A stretch of DNA of 64,000 nt from Basidiobolus meristosporus CBS 931.73 (taxonomy: Eukaryota > Basidiobolomycota > Basidiobolomycetes > Basidiobolales > Basidiobolaceae): positions 124,001-188,000 of the forward strand of contig MCFE01000018.1 in assembly GCA_002104905.1 (NCBI GenBank). The letters are read 5' to 3'. The position numbers and the translations under genes were made by a program. The notes beneath the pieces are model-generated. The model saw nothing but the letters and a program-made list of their open reading frames with translations. It was not told the origin of the DNA and did not search any database. This document shows, piece by piece, positions 1-9,783 of this stretch. Position 1 is the stretch's first letter; each line of letters starts with the position of its first letter.

Positions 1-287
1 AAAAATACCACTAATCGCTCATAAGCAAACCAAAGCAAACTGGCTATAATTAGATCGGCATAAATGGTAAAATTGATTTGATTTTGAAGGAACGCTGAGC
101 AGTCATATATTGACTACCAAAAATGTTCAAATCATTTCTTGCCTGGTACTAGACCTTTCATATGGGGAAGAATGTCTTGGCTGGACTGAGGTTTCTTCAC
201 ACTAGAGTCCACGCCACACAGCCATATATTCCTGATTTGAAGTTGACAATAACCACTATTTTGAATACTTACCACTGGAAACACATT

Positions 288-295
288 TATAAAAG
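288..295 (+). promoter_or_regulatory. TATA box of the chitin deacetylase gene
   Basis: TATAAAAG lies 56 bp before the ATG at 344, a spacing that fits a TATA-driven fungal promoter with a short leader. No other strong candidate lies closer. Confidence 0.5.
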
Positions 296-343
296 ACTGT
301 TTGCTGAAATACGAGTCTTTATACCCATCTCTACCTCGATATT

Positions 344-1881
344 ATGACCAAAGCGCTAGTTCATTATGCAGCTCTCGTTACCCTTTACTTGGGCATTGCT
401 AACGCGCAAGACGATGGCAATGGCTTCGTCTTCAAGTGCGACAAACCCGGCGACTTTGCTTTGACTTTTGATGATGGTATGCTTCCCTTCGACACCTCTT
501 GACTGCTCCAAATTCTAAATTCGATATTCTTTCATCTGCTACAGGCCCAAGCGAATATACTGGAGATCTGCTTAACATCTTGAGCGAGAAAGGGGTGAAG
601 GCCACTTTTTTCGTCCTGGGAAGCCGGGTGGCTCAAGGCGACATCGGCCACTTCCTCAAGCAGACCTATGATGCTGGCCACCAGATTGCATCCCACACAT
701 ATGATCACTTGGACTTGAGTAGTCTCAGCGTCGACAAGATCAGACAACAGATGCTGGACACCGAGGCCGAGATCAAGAAGCGCACCGGGGTTACTCCTGC
801 CATGATGAGGCCCCCATATGGAAACTGCAACGACAGATGCCAATCTGTAATGAAGGACCTTGGCTACACTGTAGTCCAGTGGAATGTCGACTCTGATGAC
901 TGGAAATATATGGAGAATCCAGCTCAATACGATCAACTCGTGACCAACATCCTGAACAAGATCAATCCCTCGGATTCAAGCAAGGATAGCTGGGTTTCGC
1001 TCCAGCATGATATCCACAAGTTCAGTGTTGAGAGGACTCCAAAGATCATTGACAGCATCAAGGCCAAGGGATACAACTTTGTCACGGTCGCTCAATGCCT
1101 CAGTAACAGAGTAGCCGCTTACAAAAATGGTGTGGTTCCTCCTGTGACCCCCACCACATCCACCTCGGTGTCAACTCCTAGCCCCTCGGTCACCTCTGCT
1201 ACCTCTACTACCACTAGCATTGAAATTATCCCCTCTACTTCTAGTGAGCCTGTTACCTCTACTCAGCCTACTTCAATTAATGAGCCTACCACTACTGTTA
1301 CCGAGGCAGAAAGCACCACTCAGGAAACACATACCACCGACACATCAAAATCTACTAGCGAGCCTACCACTACTGTTACCGAGGCAGAAAGCACCACTCA
1401 GGAAACACATACCACTGACACATCAAAATCTACTAGCGAGCCTACCACTACTGTTACTGAGGCAGAAAGCACCACTCAGGAAACACATACCACTGACACA
1501 TCAAAATCTATTGGCGAGCCTGTAACCACTAGCAAGCCTGCAGCCACCACCAGTAAGCCCGTAACTACCATAAGCAAGTCCATTTCATCTACCAGCGATT
1601 ATTCAGCCACCACAACTGAGTCCCCTGCCACTGAATCCACACCTGCTAGTACCGAACAATCAACTGAAGCGGAGATTACCCAAACCAAGACATCAATAAC
1701 AAGCAACGCGGAACTCAGCGCCACCAGTGCTTCAACCACTGACCCACTGCCATCATCCACTGAAAGCACGAGCGTCAGCGCACTCGCAACGGAGTTACCT
1801 GAGAATGGTAGTGCTTTTGCTGCACCTCTGAAATACGTATCACTCCTTATCATTTCACTTGGTCTCCTGCAGTCATTGTAA
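344..1881 (+). CDS. Chitin deacetylase-like polysaccharide deacetylase with Ser/Thr stalk and GPI signal
   Basis: Two exons, 344-476 and 545-1881, give 489 residues. The 68-nt intron (GTATGC...ACAG) falls inside the first catalytic motif, so an ATG inside exon 2 would lose it; the ATG at 344 also supplies a signal peptide (about residues 1-21, ending ANA). The NodB (carbohydrate esterase 4) domain shows TFDDGP (about 41-46), the metal-binding HTYDH (95-99), RPPYG (133-137), the WNVDSDDW segment and LQHD. Such enzymes remove acetyl groups from chitin in the cell wall to make chitosan. Residues after about 230 form a long Ser/Thr-rich, probably O-glycosylated stalk containing three tandem 26-residue repeats, and the last 20 residues are hydrophobic, as in a GPI-anchor signal. 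Site of action inferred: plasma membrane or wall. Substrate (chitin versus another N-acetylated glycan) is inferred from the family. Confidence 0.93.
1282..1515 (+). repeat. Three 78-bp tandem repeats in the deacetylase stalk
   Basis: Copies at 1282-1359, 1360-1437 and 1438-1515 are nearly identical in DNA (only a few changes) and keep the reading frame. Each encodes 26 residues beginning EPTTTVTEAESTTQETHTTD. The high DNA identity points to recent expansion or homogenisation, so stalk length probably varies between strains. Confidence 0.95.
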
Positions 1882-2220
1882 GCTCAACTACCCTACCTCG
1901 TTAAGGTTAAGCTGTAGTACTGCCATAAATTTCAAAAAGATGCTGAGCATTCAAGATCTGATTTTACACCATATTCAATACACAGTACATGATATCCAAT
2001 ATATAAAATGCCATATACAATACACAGTACATGATCCATAATATACGATATGTCAAATACCATTTCCCACGTTATCCATACACCTTAATCAATAAAATCC
2101 CCTGGATGCATAAATATTGAGCAAAAATCCATGATTTCCTAGGCGAGAAGTATCCAATCAAAGCCAAAAATAACACCCAACTCAAAAAAATTGCCATCAC
2201 TCAATAAAAGGGACGACTTG
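1882..2220. other. Intergenic: AT-rich, short imperfect duplication
   Basis: The sequence CAATACACAGTACATGAT occurs twice (about 1976 and 2018) in an imperfect 42-bp tandem duplication. Nothing else is recognisable; the stretch contains the 3' end of the deacetylase gene and the promoter of the eL30 gene. Confidence 0.5.
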
Positions 2221-2261
2221 AACAATATTTCTTTCTCTTCCCTCCTGGTCGTCAAGTACCG

Positions 2262-2322
2262 GTAAGTGCTCACCCTGCATGTCAGGAACCTCTTTCGTCG
2301 AGTACTAACATCCCACTGTTAG
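2262..2322 (+). promoter_or_regulatory. 5'UTR intron of the eL30 gene
   Basis: 61-nt intron with GTAAGT donor, TACTAAC branch site 13 nt before the acceptor, and TAG acceptor, ending 17 nt before the start codon. It is a candidate site for splicing feedback by eL30, as known in budding yeast. Confidence 0.8.
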
Positions 2323-2339
2323 AGAAGTAGAATTCTGAA

Positions 2340-2675
2340 ATGGCTCCCATTAAGAAATCCAAGAAATCAGTTGAATCAATCAACTCTCGCTTGGCTTTGG
2401 TCATGAAGAGTGGTAAATCCAACCTTGGCTACAAGTCTACTTTGAAGTCTATTCGTAATGGCAAAGCCAAGCTTATCATTCTTTCCGGAAACTGCCCTCC
2501 CTTGAGAAAGTCGGAGATTGAATACTATGCTATGCTCTCCAAGACCAGTGTCCACCACTACAATGGTAACAACATCGAGCTTGGTACCGCCTGTGGTAAA
2601 TACTTCCGTGTCGGAGTTCTTGCCATTACCGATGCCGGTGACTCCGATATCTTAAAGACTCAAGAGCAACAATAA
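2340..2675 (+). CDS. RPL30: 60S ribosomal protein eL30 (L30e family)
   Basis: 111 residues in a single coding exon, the usual length for eukaryotic eL30 (yeast 105, human 115). Diagnostic family blocks are plain: [48 protein letters not shown] and [15 protein letters not shown]. The protein sits in the large ribosomal subunit at an inter-subunit bridge. The ATG at 2340 opens the conserved N-terminus ([10 protein letters not shown]). A good intron lies in the 5' leader: donor GTAAGT at 2262, a perfect TACTAAC branch site at 2303-2309, acceptor AG at 2321-2322. The leader before it is pyrimidine-rich, as is common for ribosomal protein genes. In yeast the eL30 protein represses splicing of its own leader-proximal intron; whether this holds here is inference. 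Confidence 0.98.
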   Translation: MAPIKKSKKSVESINSRLALVMKSGKSNLGYKSTLKSIRNGKAKLIILSGNCPPLRKSEIEYYAMLSKTSVHHYNGNNIELGTACGKYFRVGVLAITDAGDSDILKTQEQQ

Positions 2676-3591
2676 ATATAGCGAATAATTTCTCATTTTC
2701 TTCCCCCTGACTTTGGTTGATCATATCGTTTGTTGCAGTAGCATCTAAATCTCAAGGCCACCCATCCATCTATTACGCGCAGCTAATCAACGGCTTTAAC
2801 AATGGTGTAAAGTGGATATTGTGTGTAAATGGATTGCGATCTACCTTGACTTGTTTGTACCGGTTGTCCTAGGAGCCCACTACAAATCCTCTAAATCTCT
2901 AGTTGTGTTAGCTAGATCCTAGACACACATAATCGTGCTTGTTCATGTACATATACAGCATATATACTCCTTATCAGTTGTGGATTTAAAGTAATAATAT
3001 TAATACCAATATATGTATGCATATATTATCCCTCATCATATGGTGTGTATGCATGCAGAATTGCCATCTTTCCAAACCAGAAGCACGGAAATGCATGCTG
3101 AAACCCAATCCGATAATAGCCACGAGAGTGACCTTGCTTATCTTTGTATATATAGTCTTTGTTCCAAATCTCAAAGCAAGCAAAGGTTATTTTTACTCAT
3201 TACCTAGTCTTCTTTACTACCCCACTTGCCATTGGTCTGTCGCTCTAATTAAATCATATTACAAACAGAAGGCTGAAATCACGAAGGCATTTAGTATTTG
3301 CACCTAGCTAATATCCACTGTATATCCACCATTGGCCGGCAGCCCGCTAAATCTCGCACTTATTTTTAACATCAGCTAGAACGAATCGCCACCACTGACA
3401 ATTATTAGTGAGCCATACGTGGTTTTGCTTGGAATCCACCAGGTTATCGATAGTTCCTTAATAACAGGCAAGTCGAAGAAACTATAATAACCTAGGTATC
3501 AGTTTCTCCTTCTTGTCTCTTTCAGAGTTTCAGACACCTTCGACTTTGTTGGAAGAAATTAATTTAGCTAGTTCGCCAACCACCATTTCGA
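2676..3591. other. Intergenic, nothing recognised
   Basis: Mostly low-complexity AT-rich sequence. Small open frames on both strands at 2986-3307 overlap each other, lack family features and look accidental. The last part must hold the promoter of the gene starting at 3592. Confidence 0.5.
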
Positions 3592-5528
3592 ATGACGTAT
3601 AAATTGAACCAAGCACGGCACAACATGAAAAGGGAGTCGGTGGCAACATCTAATCATTCAGAGATACCTGAACATAAGGCGAAAGGTTGTACATTTCATC
3701 AGCGCCTCTTCAGAATATTCTTAGGAGTCATGATTACATTCGGGATAACGCTGGGGATCCTCACAAGCCCCATATCGTACATGTTCAAAGATCTTTCGAT
3801 CGCCTCTAATGGGCACACCCGACCTTACAAGCTCTCGAGATTTGACCAGCAAATCAATGTATTTCCTTCGATCTTCAACCAAGATGTATACCCAACAGAG
3901 GATACACCAAAGATTACCAAAACACTAGAGCAGAAGAAAACCCTAGTGGAGTACGACAGCTCCGATTCAGAGAATCTTTGCTATCGTAGCTACATGAACA
4001 CACACGACGTGATTCCCGATTATTCGCGGGTTGGTTACGAAAATGGCGACCAAGAGATCCCGGAAGACATTCCCTCTATAATAACATTAGAACCCGCCGT
4101 ACATCCTACAGATGATACGAAGCGAATCCAGGCAGCTATAGACAGCTTTGCTAAACATCCAGTTGATCCACACACCGGCTACCGAGGCGTGATGCTCTTA
4201 AAATCTGGTGTATATCGTGTCAGCAAGACTGTGCGTGTGCTTCAGTCGGGAATCGTGATCCGGGGAGAATCTGCAGGAAACACCACAGTGATAGCGACAG
4301 GGAAAGACCGATACACAGTATTTCAGGTAACAGGCAAAGGCCGCCCCATGCCCCTGTCGAGGCTAACTGCAGAGGTTTTACAAACGTACGTACCGGTTGG
4401 TGCAGTTCAATTGAGAATCAGCCCACTACTAGCTCGGGGATTCCGAGTTGGAGATGAAATCGTTATAGAAAGGCGCGGCAACCAGGAGTGGATCGAGGAA
4501 ATCGGAATGAATAACATAAGCCTGTACAGACCACAAAGGGCCTCAAGTGTGATTAACTGGAGACCCTTCGAACTGACATTCACCCGAACAATTCTGGCGA
4601 TAAATAGGGCAAATGGCATCGTCACTATAGACATCCCTCTGACGAACAGTATTGAGAAGCGCTGGGGTGGTGGTAGAATATTTCCCTACCGATTCCACGG
4701 GCGCCTGGATCATGTCGGAATTGAACATATTAACTTTATATCGGACTTCGATGCAAACAAGGTCGCCACCGATGAGACAGGAGAGGAGTATTTTTCAGAC
4801 GCAGATCATCCTGAGGCGGTCCTTTCCTTCGAACGAATGATACATGGATTTGCAAGAAACATTACGGCTACGCATTTCAACAACTTCATAACTGTTGCAA
4901 ATTACGCCAAGTGGGTCACTGTGGAGAACTGCAGATATTCAAGCCCGGTGGCACCGATCGATGGTGGAAACAGATATGCATTCTTCATTGACCGTGGAGC
5001 GGAATTGGTCCTATTCAAAGGGAACTACGCAGAACATGCGCGACATGCGTTTATAGTGGGCTCTCAAGTAACAGGACCGAATGTATTTCACAATTGTACA
5101 GCTGAAAAACAACATGGCAGTAGCGGTAAGCACTACTATTACTTGAAAAACAATTTCCAAGGCGAATACTAACGAGAAACGCGATGCATATAGAGCCTCA
5201 CCATCGCTGGTCAGTGGGCGGACTTTTTGACAATGTCAATTCGGACATCTCGGTGCAAAACCGGGAACATTTAGGAAGTGGACACGGTTGGTCTGGTGCA
5301 AACTACGTGTTATGGAACACGGTTGGGAAGACCATCGTGCAGAAGCCGCCTACTGCCTGGAACTTCGCGTTCGGTGTGGAAGGGGAGCAGGATAAGGGGA
5401 CTTTTGGAAAGAACATACCCCAGGGTTGGTGGAACAGTTTAGGGGAACACGTCAAGCCACAGAGTCTGTACAAAGCTCAGTTAGACCAACGACAAAAAAG
5501 TATCATAGGCAAATGGTGTGAAAAGTAA
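3592..5528 (+). CDS. Membrane-anchored right-handed beta-helix (pectate-lyase-like) protein
   Basis: Exons 3592-5125 and 5194-5528 join in phase (split Glu codon) to give 622 residues. The 68-nt intron has a GTAAGC donor, TACTAAC branch site and TAG acceptor, so what looks like a stop at 5172 is intronic. A hydrophobic segment at about residues 37-65 makes this a type II membrane or cleaved secreted protein. From about 170 onward it resembles pectate-lyase-superfamily proteins: a DDTKRIQAAID block, then GVMLLKSGVYRVSKTVRV, GIVIRGES and FRVGDEIVIERRG. Proteins of this fold usually bind or cleave polysaccharides; no catalytic residues can be assigned by eye, so the substrate is unknown. An in-frame ATG at 3625 is a possible alternative start. 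No operon-like link to neighbours. Confidence 0.8.
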
Positions 5529-5760
5529 GGATTCGTGTTCATATTAAACTAATTTGTATAGTAAATCTCCATACCAAATCACGATTCTATATTACTTATG
5601 TGCATATAGCAAAAATCATGTAATAAAATATGGGCAAAGTCGAAGTAAAATTCAATTAAGGTGGTTTTATCAACATTAAATGCAGTTCAGTGCAGTACAA
5701 CGCTTCGTCAATCTAAACTATGTAATTGTAGGCAGGGCAAAGGGAAAGATACAAAGTAAC

Positions 5761-6129
5761 CTAGTTTTCTTTTTTGGTCTCCGTAGCTTCTTCAGCAGCC
5801 TTAATTTTCTCCATCTCCTTGACCAACAAGTTGATTGCTACGAATAGACAGGCAGTGAGGACCAACACAATTATTGCATGGATATTACCACCGGTGGCGA
5901 AAGCCAAAAAGCCCAGGGATGCCAAGGCAGCAATAAAAGATATGTTCATCACTTTGACCACTGAGCCATTAACTCCAGGTGTGAAGATAGAGCTCCAGAT
6001 GTCGGCCATAAGACCTTGGCTTGTCTCTATATTCATCATGTGATGAGCGTTTAAAAAGCATATCTAAGGGAAAATAGGCGAGGTAAATATTGGTTTACCT
6101 TGGGGTTTCTCGGTGGTTTTGTTGGACAT
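5761..6129 (-). CDS. PKR1: Pkr1-like V-ATPase assembly protein of the ER
   Basis: Exon 1 (6129-6099) and exon 2 (6026-5761) are joined across a 72-nt intron (GTAAAC...TAG), restoring a start at 6129 (MSNKTTEKPQ) and giving 98 residues; without the splice only a weaker start at 6039 is available. The core IWSSIFTPGVNGSVVKV, followed by two membrane segments (about residues 35-55 and 58-80) with the ATGGNIHA turn and the short charged tail, matches the Pkr1 family, small ER proteins needed with Vma12/21/22 to assemble the V-ATPase membrane sector. The stop is TAG, which argues for the standard code here. The 5' splice assignment is inferred from frame and signals. Confidence 0.85.
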
Positions 6130-6734
6130 AAGAATAGAGTGAACAGAATATACGGAAGGGCGATGTATTCAGAAAATCACCAAGACGGATACACACTTAC
6201 GTACAGCCAGTCAGTTTGGCGTGATATATGAGAAATAATTCAGCGCATTGAGGCCGCGATATTTATTCAACAGTGCCACAAAATTAACCTAAATTTAATT
6301 CAACGTATAAACCTTTGAAATGGACATCCTGGAAAACCAATCATGTGCATCCTCATGGTCGACTACGATGCCCCCTGTTTAACAACCATGACTAGGAAAG
6401 AAAAAAAAATCCCCACGAAAAACTATAAATAGATTCCCACCAGTATACGAATAATCACCTCTTCTCAATGCACCTCAGGTACAGTATCATTTCCACTCTT
6501 CCACAGTTTAATATACCCCGGGATGAAATTTTTTATATTTCAAACTAGAGTTTCTGAATCATTTAGTGATTATAACGCACTCACTGAGGGCAAAGAAACT
6601 AAACCCGACCATTCTTTTTCATGTCATCAACTCCTAACCACTTTCTAAACCATAGTTGGCTTCACTAATAGCAACTGAGTACTCTTCATGAAAATCGGAT
6701 AATGTAAGTTACTCTTCATATTCTGGGGCAAAGT

Positions 6735-6806
6735 GATGATAACCACGCAAAAAAAGCTGGAATTACCGGCCGAAAATTCTTGATGGATAATTTTGCACTG
6801 TACTCT
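6735..6806 (+). pseudogene. Exon-like block, first copy (truncated)
   Basis: Shares about 65 bp with 7206-7340 and 23370-23504. In the common frame it reads AKKAGITGRKFLMDNFALYS, then diverges and stops. Family unknown. Confidence 0.4.
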
Positions 6807-7119
6807 ACTGAAATGCCCCGTATCATATATCACATTTAAATTTGATACTGATCATTATTTTTTTTAGGGTGTGAAATGCCTGTCCTTACCCAGGAGTAAA
6901 CACTCAATGTATTTCTATAATTCCGTACAAATGTGAGTCATTGCCTCTTCATTTTTGGATGGATTTGTGAGATGATGAAACGCACTGGGCACTGACCAGT
7001 TTAGACGCTGGGACATTGACGATATGCATTTTCGGGCCTAGAAAACCCGTGACTGATCACAACTGCCATACATCAATCACAAAATATCTAAGAGCATTAG
7101 CTAACCTACCCATCCTCAG

Positions 7120-7171
7120 GTCTACACAGTATTCGAAGAAACAGTTGATTGGGCCATTGGTTACATAATCG
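7120..7171 (+). other. Exon-like 52-nt segment (unknown family)
   Basis: Preceded by CTAAC...CCTCAG and followed by GTGAGT, so it has both splice borders. It reads VYTVFEETVDWAIGYI in phase with an upstream piece (TLTICIFGPRKP). The homologue at 23284-23335 keeps the same borders with several amino-acid changes. Function not recognised. Confidence 0.35.
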
Positions 7172-7205
7172 GTGAGTAGTCTTACATATAGGAGATGTTC
7201 AATGT

Positions 7206-7340
7206 GATGATAACTACGCAAAAAAAGCTGGAATTACCGGCCGAAAATTCTTGATGGATAACTTTGCACTGTACTCTTCTGACACGAACATATCTCTTGT
7301 CTCATATCCGAGAGACTTTCAATTAACGCCATTTTATAGA
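7206..7340 (+). pseudogene. Exon-like block, second copy
   Basis: Open frame containing GRKFLMDNFALYSSDTNIS. Against the copy at 23370 the final differences include silent changes (TTT/TTC, TTA/CTA, ACG/ACA), which favours past coding function in this frame. No start codon or flanking exon could be confirmed. Confidence 0.4.
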
Positions 7341-8578
7341 CTTTCGCAGTCCTGTTAATAATTCCACTCCGACCTGAAACTGTTTAATGCACCGATGTCT
7401 ACGATAACCACAAATGGTGAGTTTATATTTCATTCACCACATGAGAACATGGATCAAGATGATGACTTTGATGACGAGTCAGAAGAGTATTTCGCTGTTG
7501 ACTCCATCTTTTTTACCATTCATGCCTATAACTGATTGATCCTGTTCTCATGGACTCATCTGCTACATATGATTCAATCCACTAACCTTACAACTAGTCT
7601 ATAATCCAGTTGTAAATACGTACCACATGCTTGATCGGAACAATCACCAGGTAAATATCACTCTTGTAACGAGGAAGTTGTGGCTTAAAGGATGAGTTAG
7701 AAAAAAGACAAGCATATGTCCGATTCCAATGAAGGATAGACTTTCTTAACTGATACCTACAACTAAACCTTACACAGACAAGGATTTATGTGCAAGTATA
7801 CTTATACTTTCTTCATAGTAATCAATGAAATCTCGCTGCTTGACGGTGGAAGGCAACGAACAAGTAGCGCAACTGATTGATGTAAGTTACATATTCAAAA
7901 AACTACTCGGGACGTGAGGAGTAAAATGATGAACCAAATTTTCACGACGGTCAAATGAATCCAAGTGATTATATCGGCATTGACATGCCATTTGTACTGA
8001 ATACTCCGATAGTCTCATACTATCAAACTAATTGGCCAATGCTAATGTTGCAGTTTCTTAGGTCTAACTGACATTGTAAATAAATAATGTGTCATCAACC
8101 AGATGTGCTCATAATGTTATATAACTTTTCTCATGCCATTTATGATTCAAAATGTCACGGTGGTCAAATGAAAACAAGTGATTATATCGGTTTCCATTCG
8201 TACTGAAGTCTTCCATCATTTACTGCAAAGTGCTAACCATAACAGTTTTAGGCTCAGCCGACACTAGTTAATAAAAAGTATATTCTACAAATATATTTGT
8301 TGTGTGCCATTTTTCTTATTTGGATGGGGATGTCGCGTAACGAAGACAGTAAGATTGGCTTTACTTCGACCCATCCAGCCATTACGTGAGGTGGGTATTC
8401 TATTCAGCCGGAGAGGGTTAAATAAAGTTTATCAGTCCACTTTTGGCGTTGTTGGTACGTATTTCATTCAACTGTTCTTTAGTGGATTTCCTCGGGAAAA
8501 AATTCTGGATGCCAATTCAGCTACATTCAAAGTAGAGGTGAAATCGGTAAAAGTTTGGTTTCCCTTGACGTCTCCCCC

Positions 8579-9645
8579 ATGAAATTCACCTCAAAGCTGA
8601 AGCTTCTCTGTTGCGTTTGCATCCTCTTATTTATAGTCGTAGCAACCTCAATATCCTTTCTTGGGTTACTTTCAGTAGGTCACATACGGTCATACCACTT
8701 TGCCAGGTATTTATATGACCCGTATGGTCACCGCCAACTCACGTGCTAACTTTTTGATGGGTGGAGCTCGAGGAAGCAGCTGGTGATATTCCTACTCACT
8801 TCCTTGAAAACTTTACCAACAAGAGGCAAGGATGTGTCCTTGACTTGGGGTAAACGGGCAAAGGAGTATAGGGAGTCGGGTAGCTCCGTGTCGCCAGTAG
8901 ATGTGATGTTTTCGGAGTCGGCGGACACATCGAAATACGGGCTGCCTCATCTGCCGTTGCCCGACGTGGGTTACTCCGAGTTGTATAAGAAAACATTCTC
9001 AACATTTCACTATCTATACGAGCACCACCTGAACGACTATGAGTGGTTTATGAAGGTTGGTAGAGATGAAATTTATGTTGATGCTGGGTTCGTGTTAACA
9101 GATGAAACTTCAGGCTGACGATGATACATTCGTGAGGATTAACACTCTAATGTCCTTGCTAAACAATCCTAACATCAATGCAAGCGAGCCACTGCTCTTT
9201 GGTAGAACTGGTGGGTCATGGTGTTGGGGTGGACCAGGTAAATCCTACACTCGTGCTATGCCACTGCTAGGTACTTACTGCCATTCTAGGGTATATCATC
9301 AACCGCCGGATGCTCAGTCTCGTGGGGCCGTATCTCCCCTACTGCCTGAAAAACGAGAAATATGTTGGCCCAGAAGACGTCATGTTTGGTGAATGTGTCA
9401 AGTACGCACTGAGCCAAGCACTCCCTGACTATCAAAGCCCTGGATGTCAGAATATTCCAGGCGGGAGTGGCCATGAGTTCTTTGCTATACCCGCCAACGA
9501 TGATCTCTGGAAACACTTCGATGATCCACAATATACATTCAACATCCCTTACAGTGATAGTTACGAATGGTCCTTTGGTAAAGCAGTTACCCTTCATTCC
9601 GTCAAGGACTCTTTGATGTACAAGCTCAATGAGCGGTACGAATAA
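8579..9645 (+). CDS. GT31 glycosyltransferase copy A (core-1 beta-1,3-galactosyltransferase-like)
   Basis: Four exons, 8579-8706, 8767-9055, 9114-9237 and 9290-9645, join in phase to 298 residues; copies B and C use exactly the same exon lengths (128, 289, 124, 356 nt). An N-terminal signal anchor (about residues 10-32) indicates a Golgi type II enzyme. Family marks: LTWGKRAKEY, VMFSES, the EWFMK-ADDDTFV block containing the metal-binding DDD motif and split by intron 2, then GGSWCWGGPGYIINRRML and GPEDVMFGEC. Animal relatives add galactose to GalNAc-O-Ser/Thr; the acceptor here is unknown. Intron 2 has a weak donor (GTTGGT). The ATG at 8579 is chosen because it is the Met conserved in all three copies. 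A polyadenylation signal lies at 9778. Confidence 0.85.
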
Positions 9646-9777
9646 GTTGGGATGGTAATTGGTTTGTAGCACAATATTTCCTCTTATTTCCTATCTGCTA
9701 GTTTGTAATACAATTTCCCTATTACGTTTCCTAAACTACTGTCTCGATGAATTATTTGAGCATCATTAATCATGTAC

Positions 9778-9783
9778 AATAAA
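9778..9783 (+). terminator. AATAAA signal after GT31 copy A
   Basis: AATAAA inside the block ATCATTAATCATGTACAATA, which recurs after copies B and C at similar distance, so it is probably the conserved 3'-end signal. Confidence 0.6.

Larger units (their letters stand above)
6130..8578. other. Gene-poor upstream region of GT31 copy A with decayed exon-like blocks
   Basis: No intact gene. Parts are homologous to the region upstream of GT31 copy C: 6971-7345 matches 23136-23510 closely, and shorter blocks near 7930-8010 match near 23630-23700 and 12930-13000. Exon-like pieces with good splice borders occur (see 7120-7171 and 7206-7340), but no continuous product can be built. Confidence 0.6.

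Noticed and set aside
532-936. 134-codon antisense frame in the deacetylase
   Set aside because: Shadow of a strongly supported sense-strand catalytic domain.
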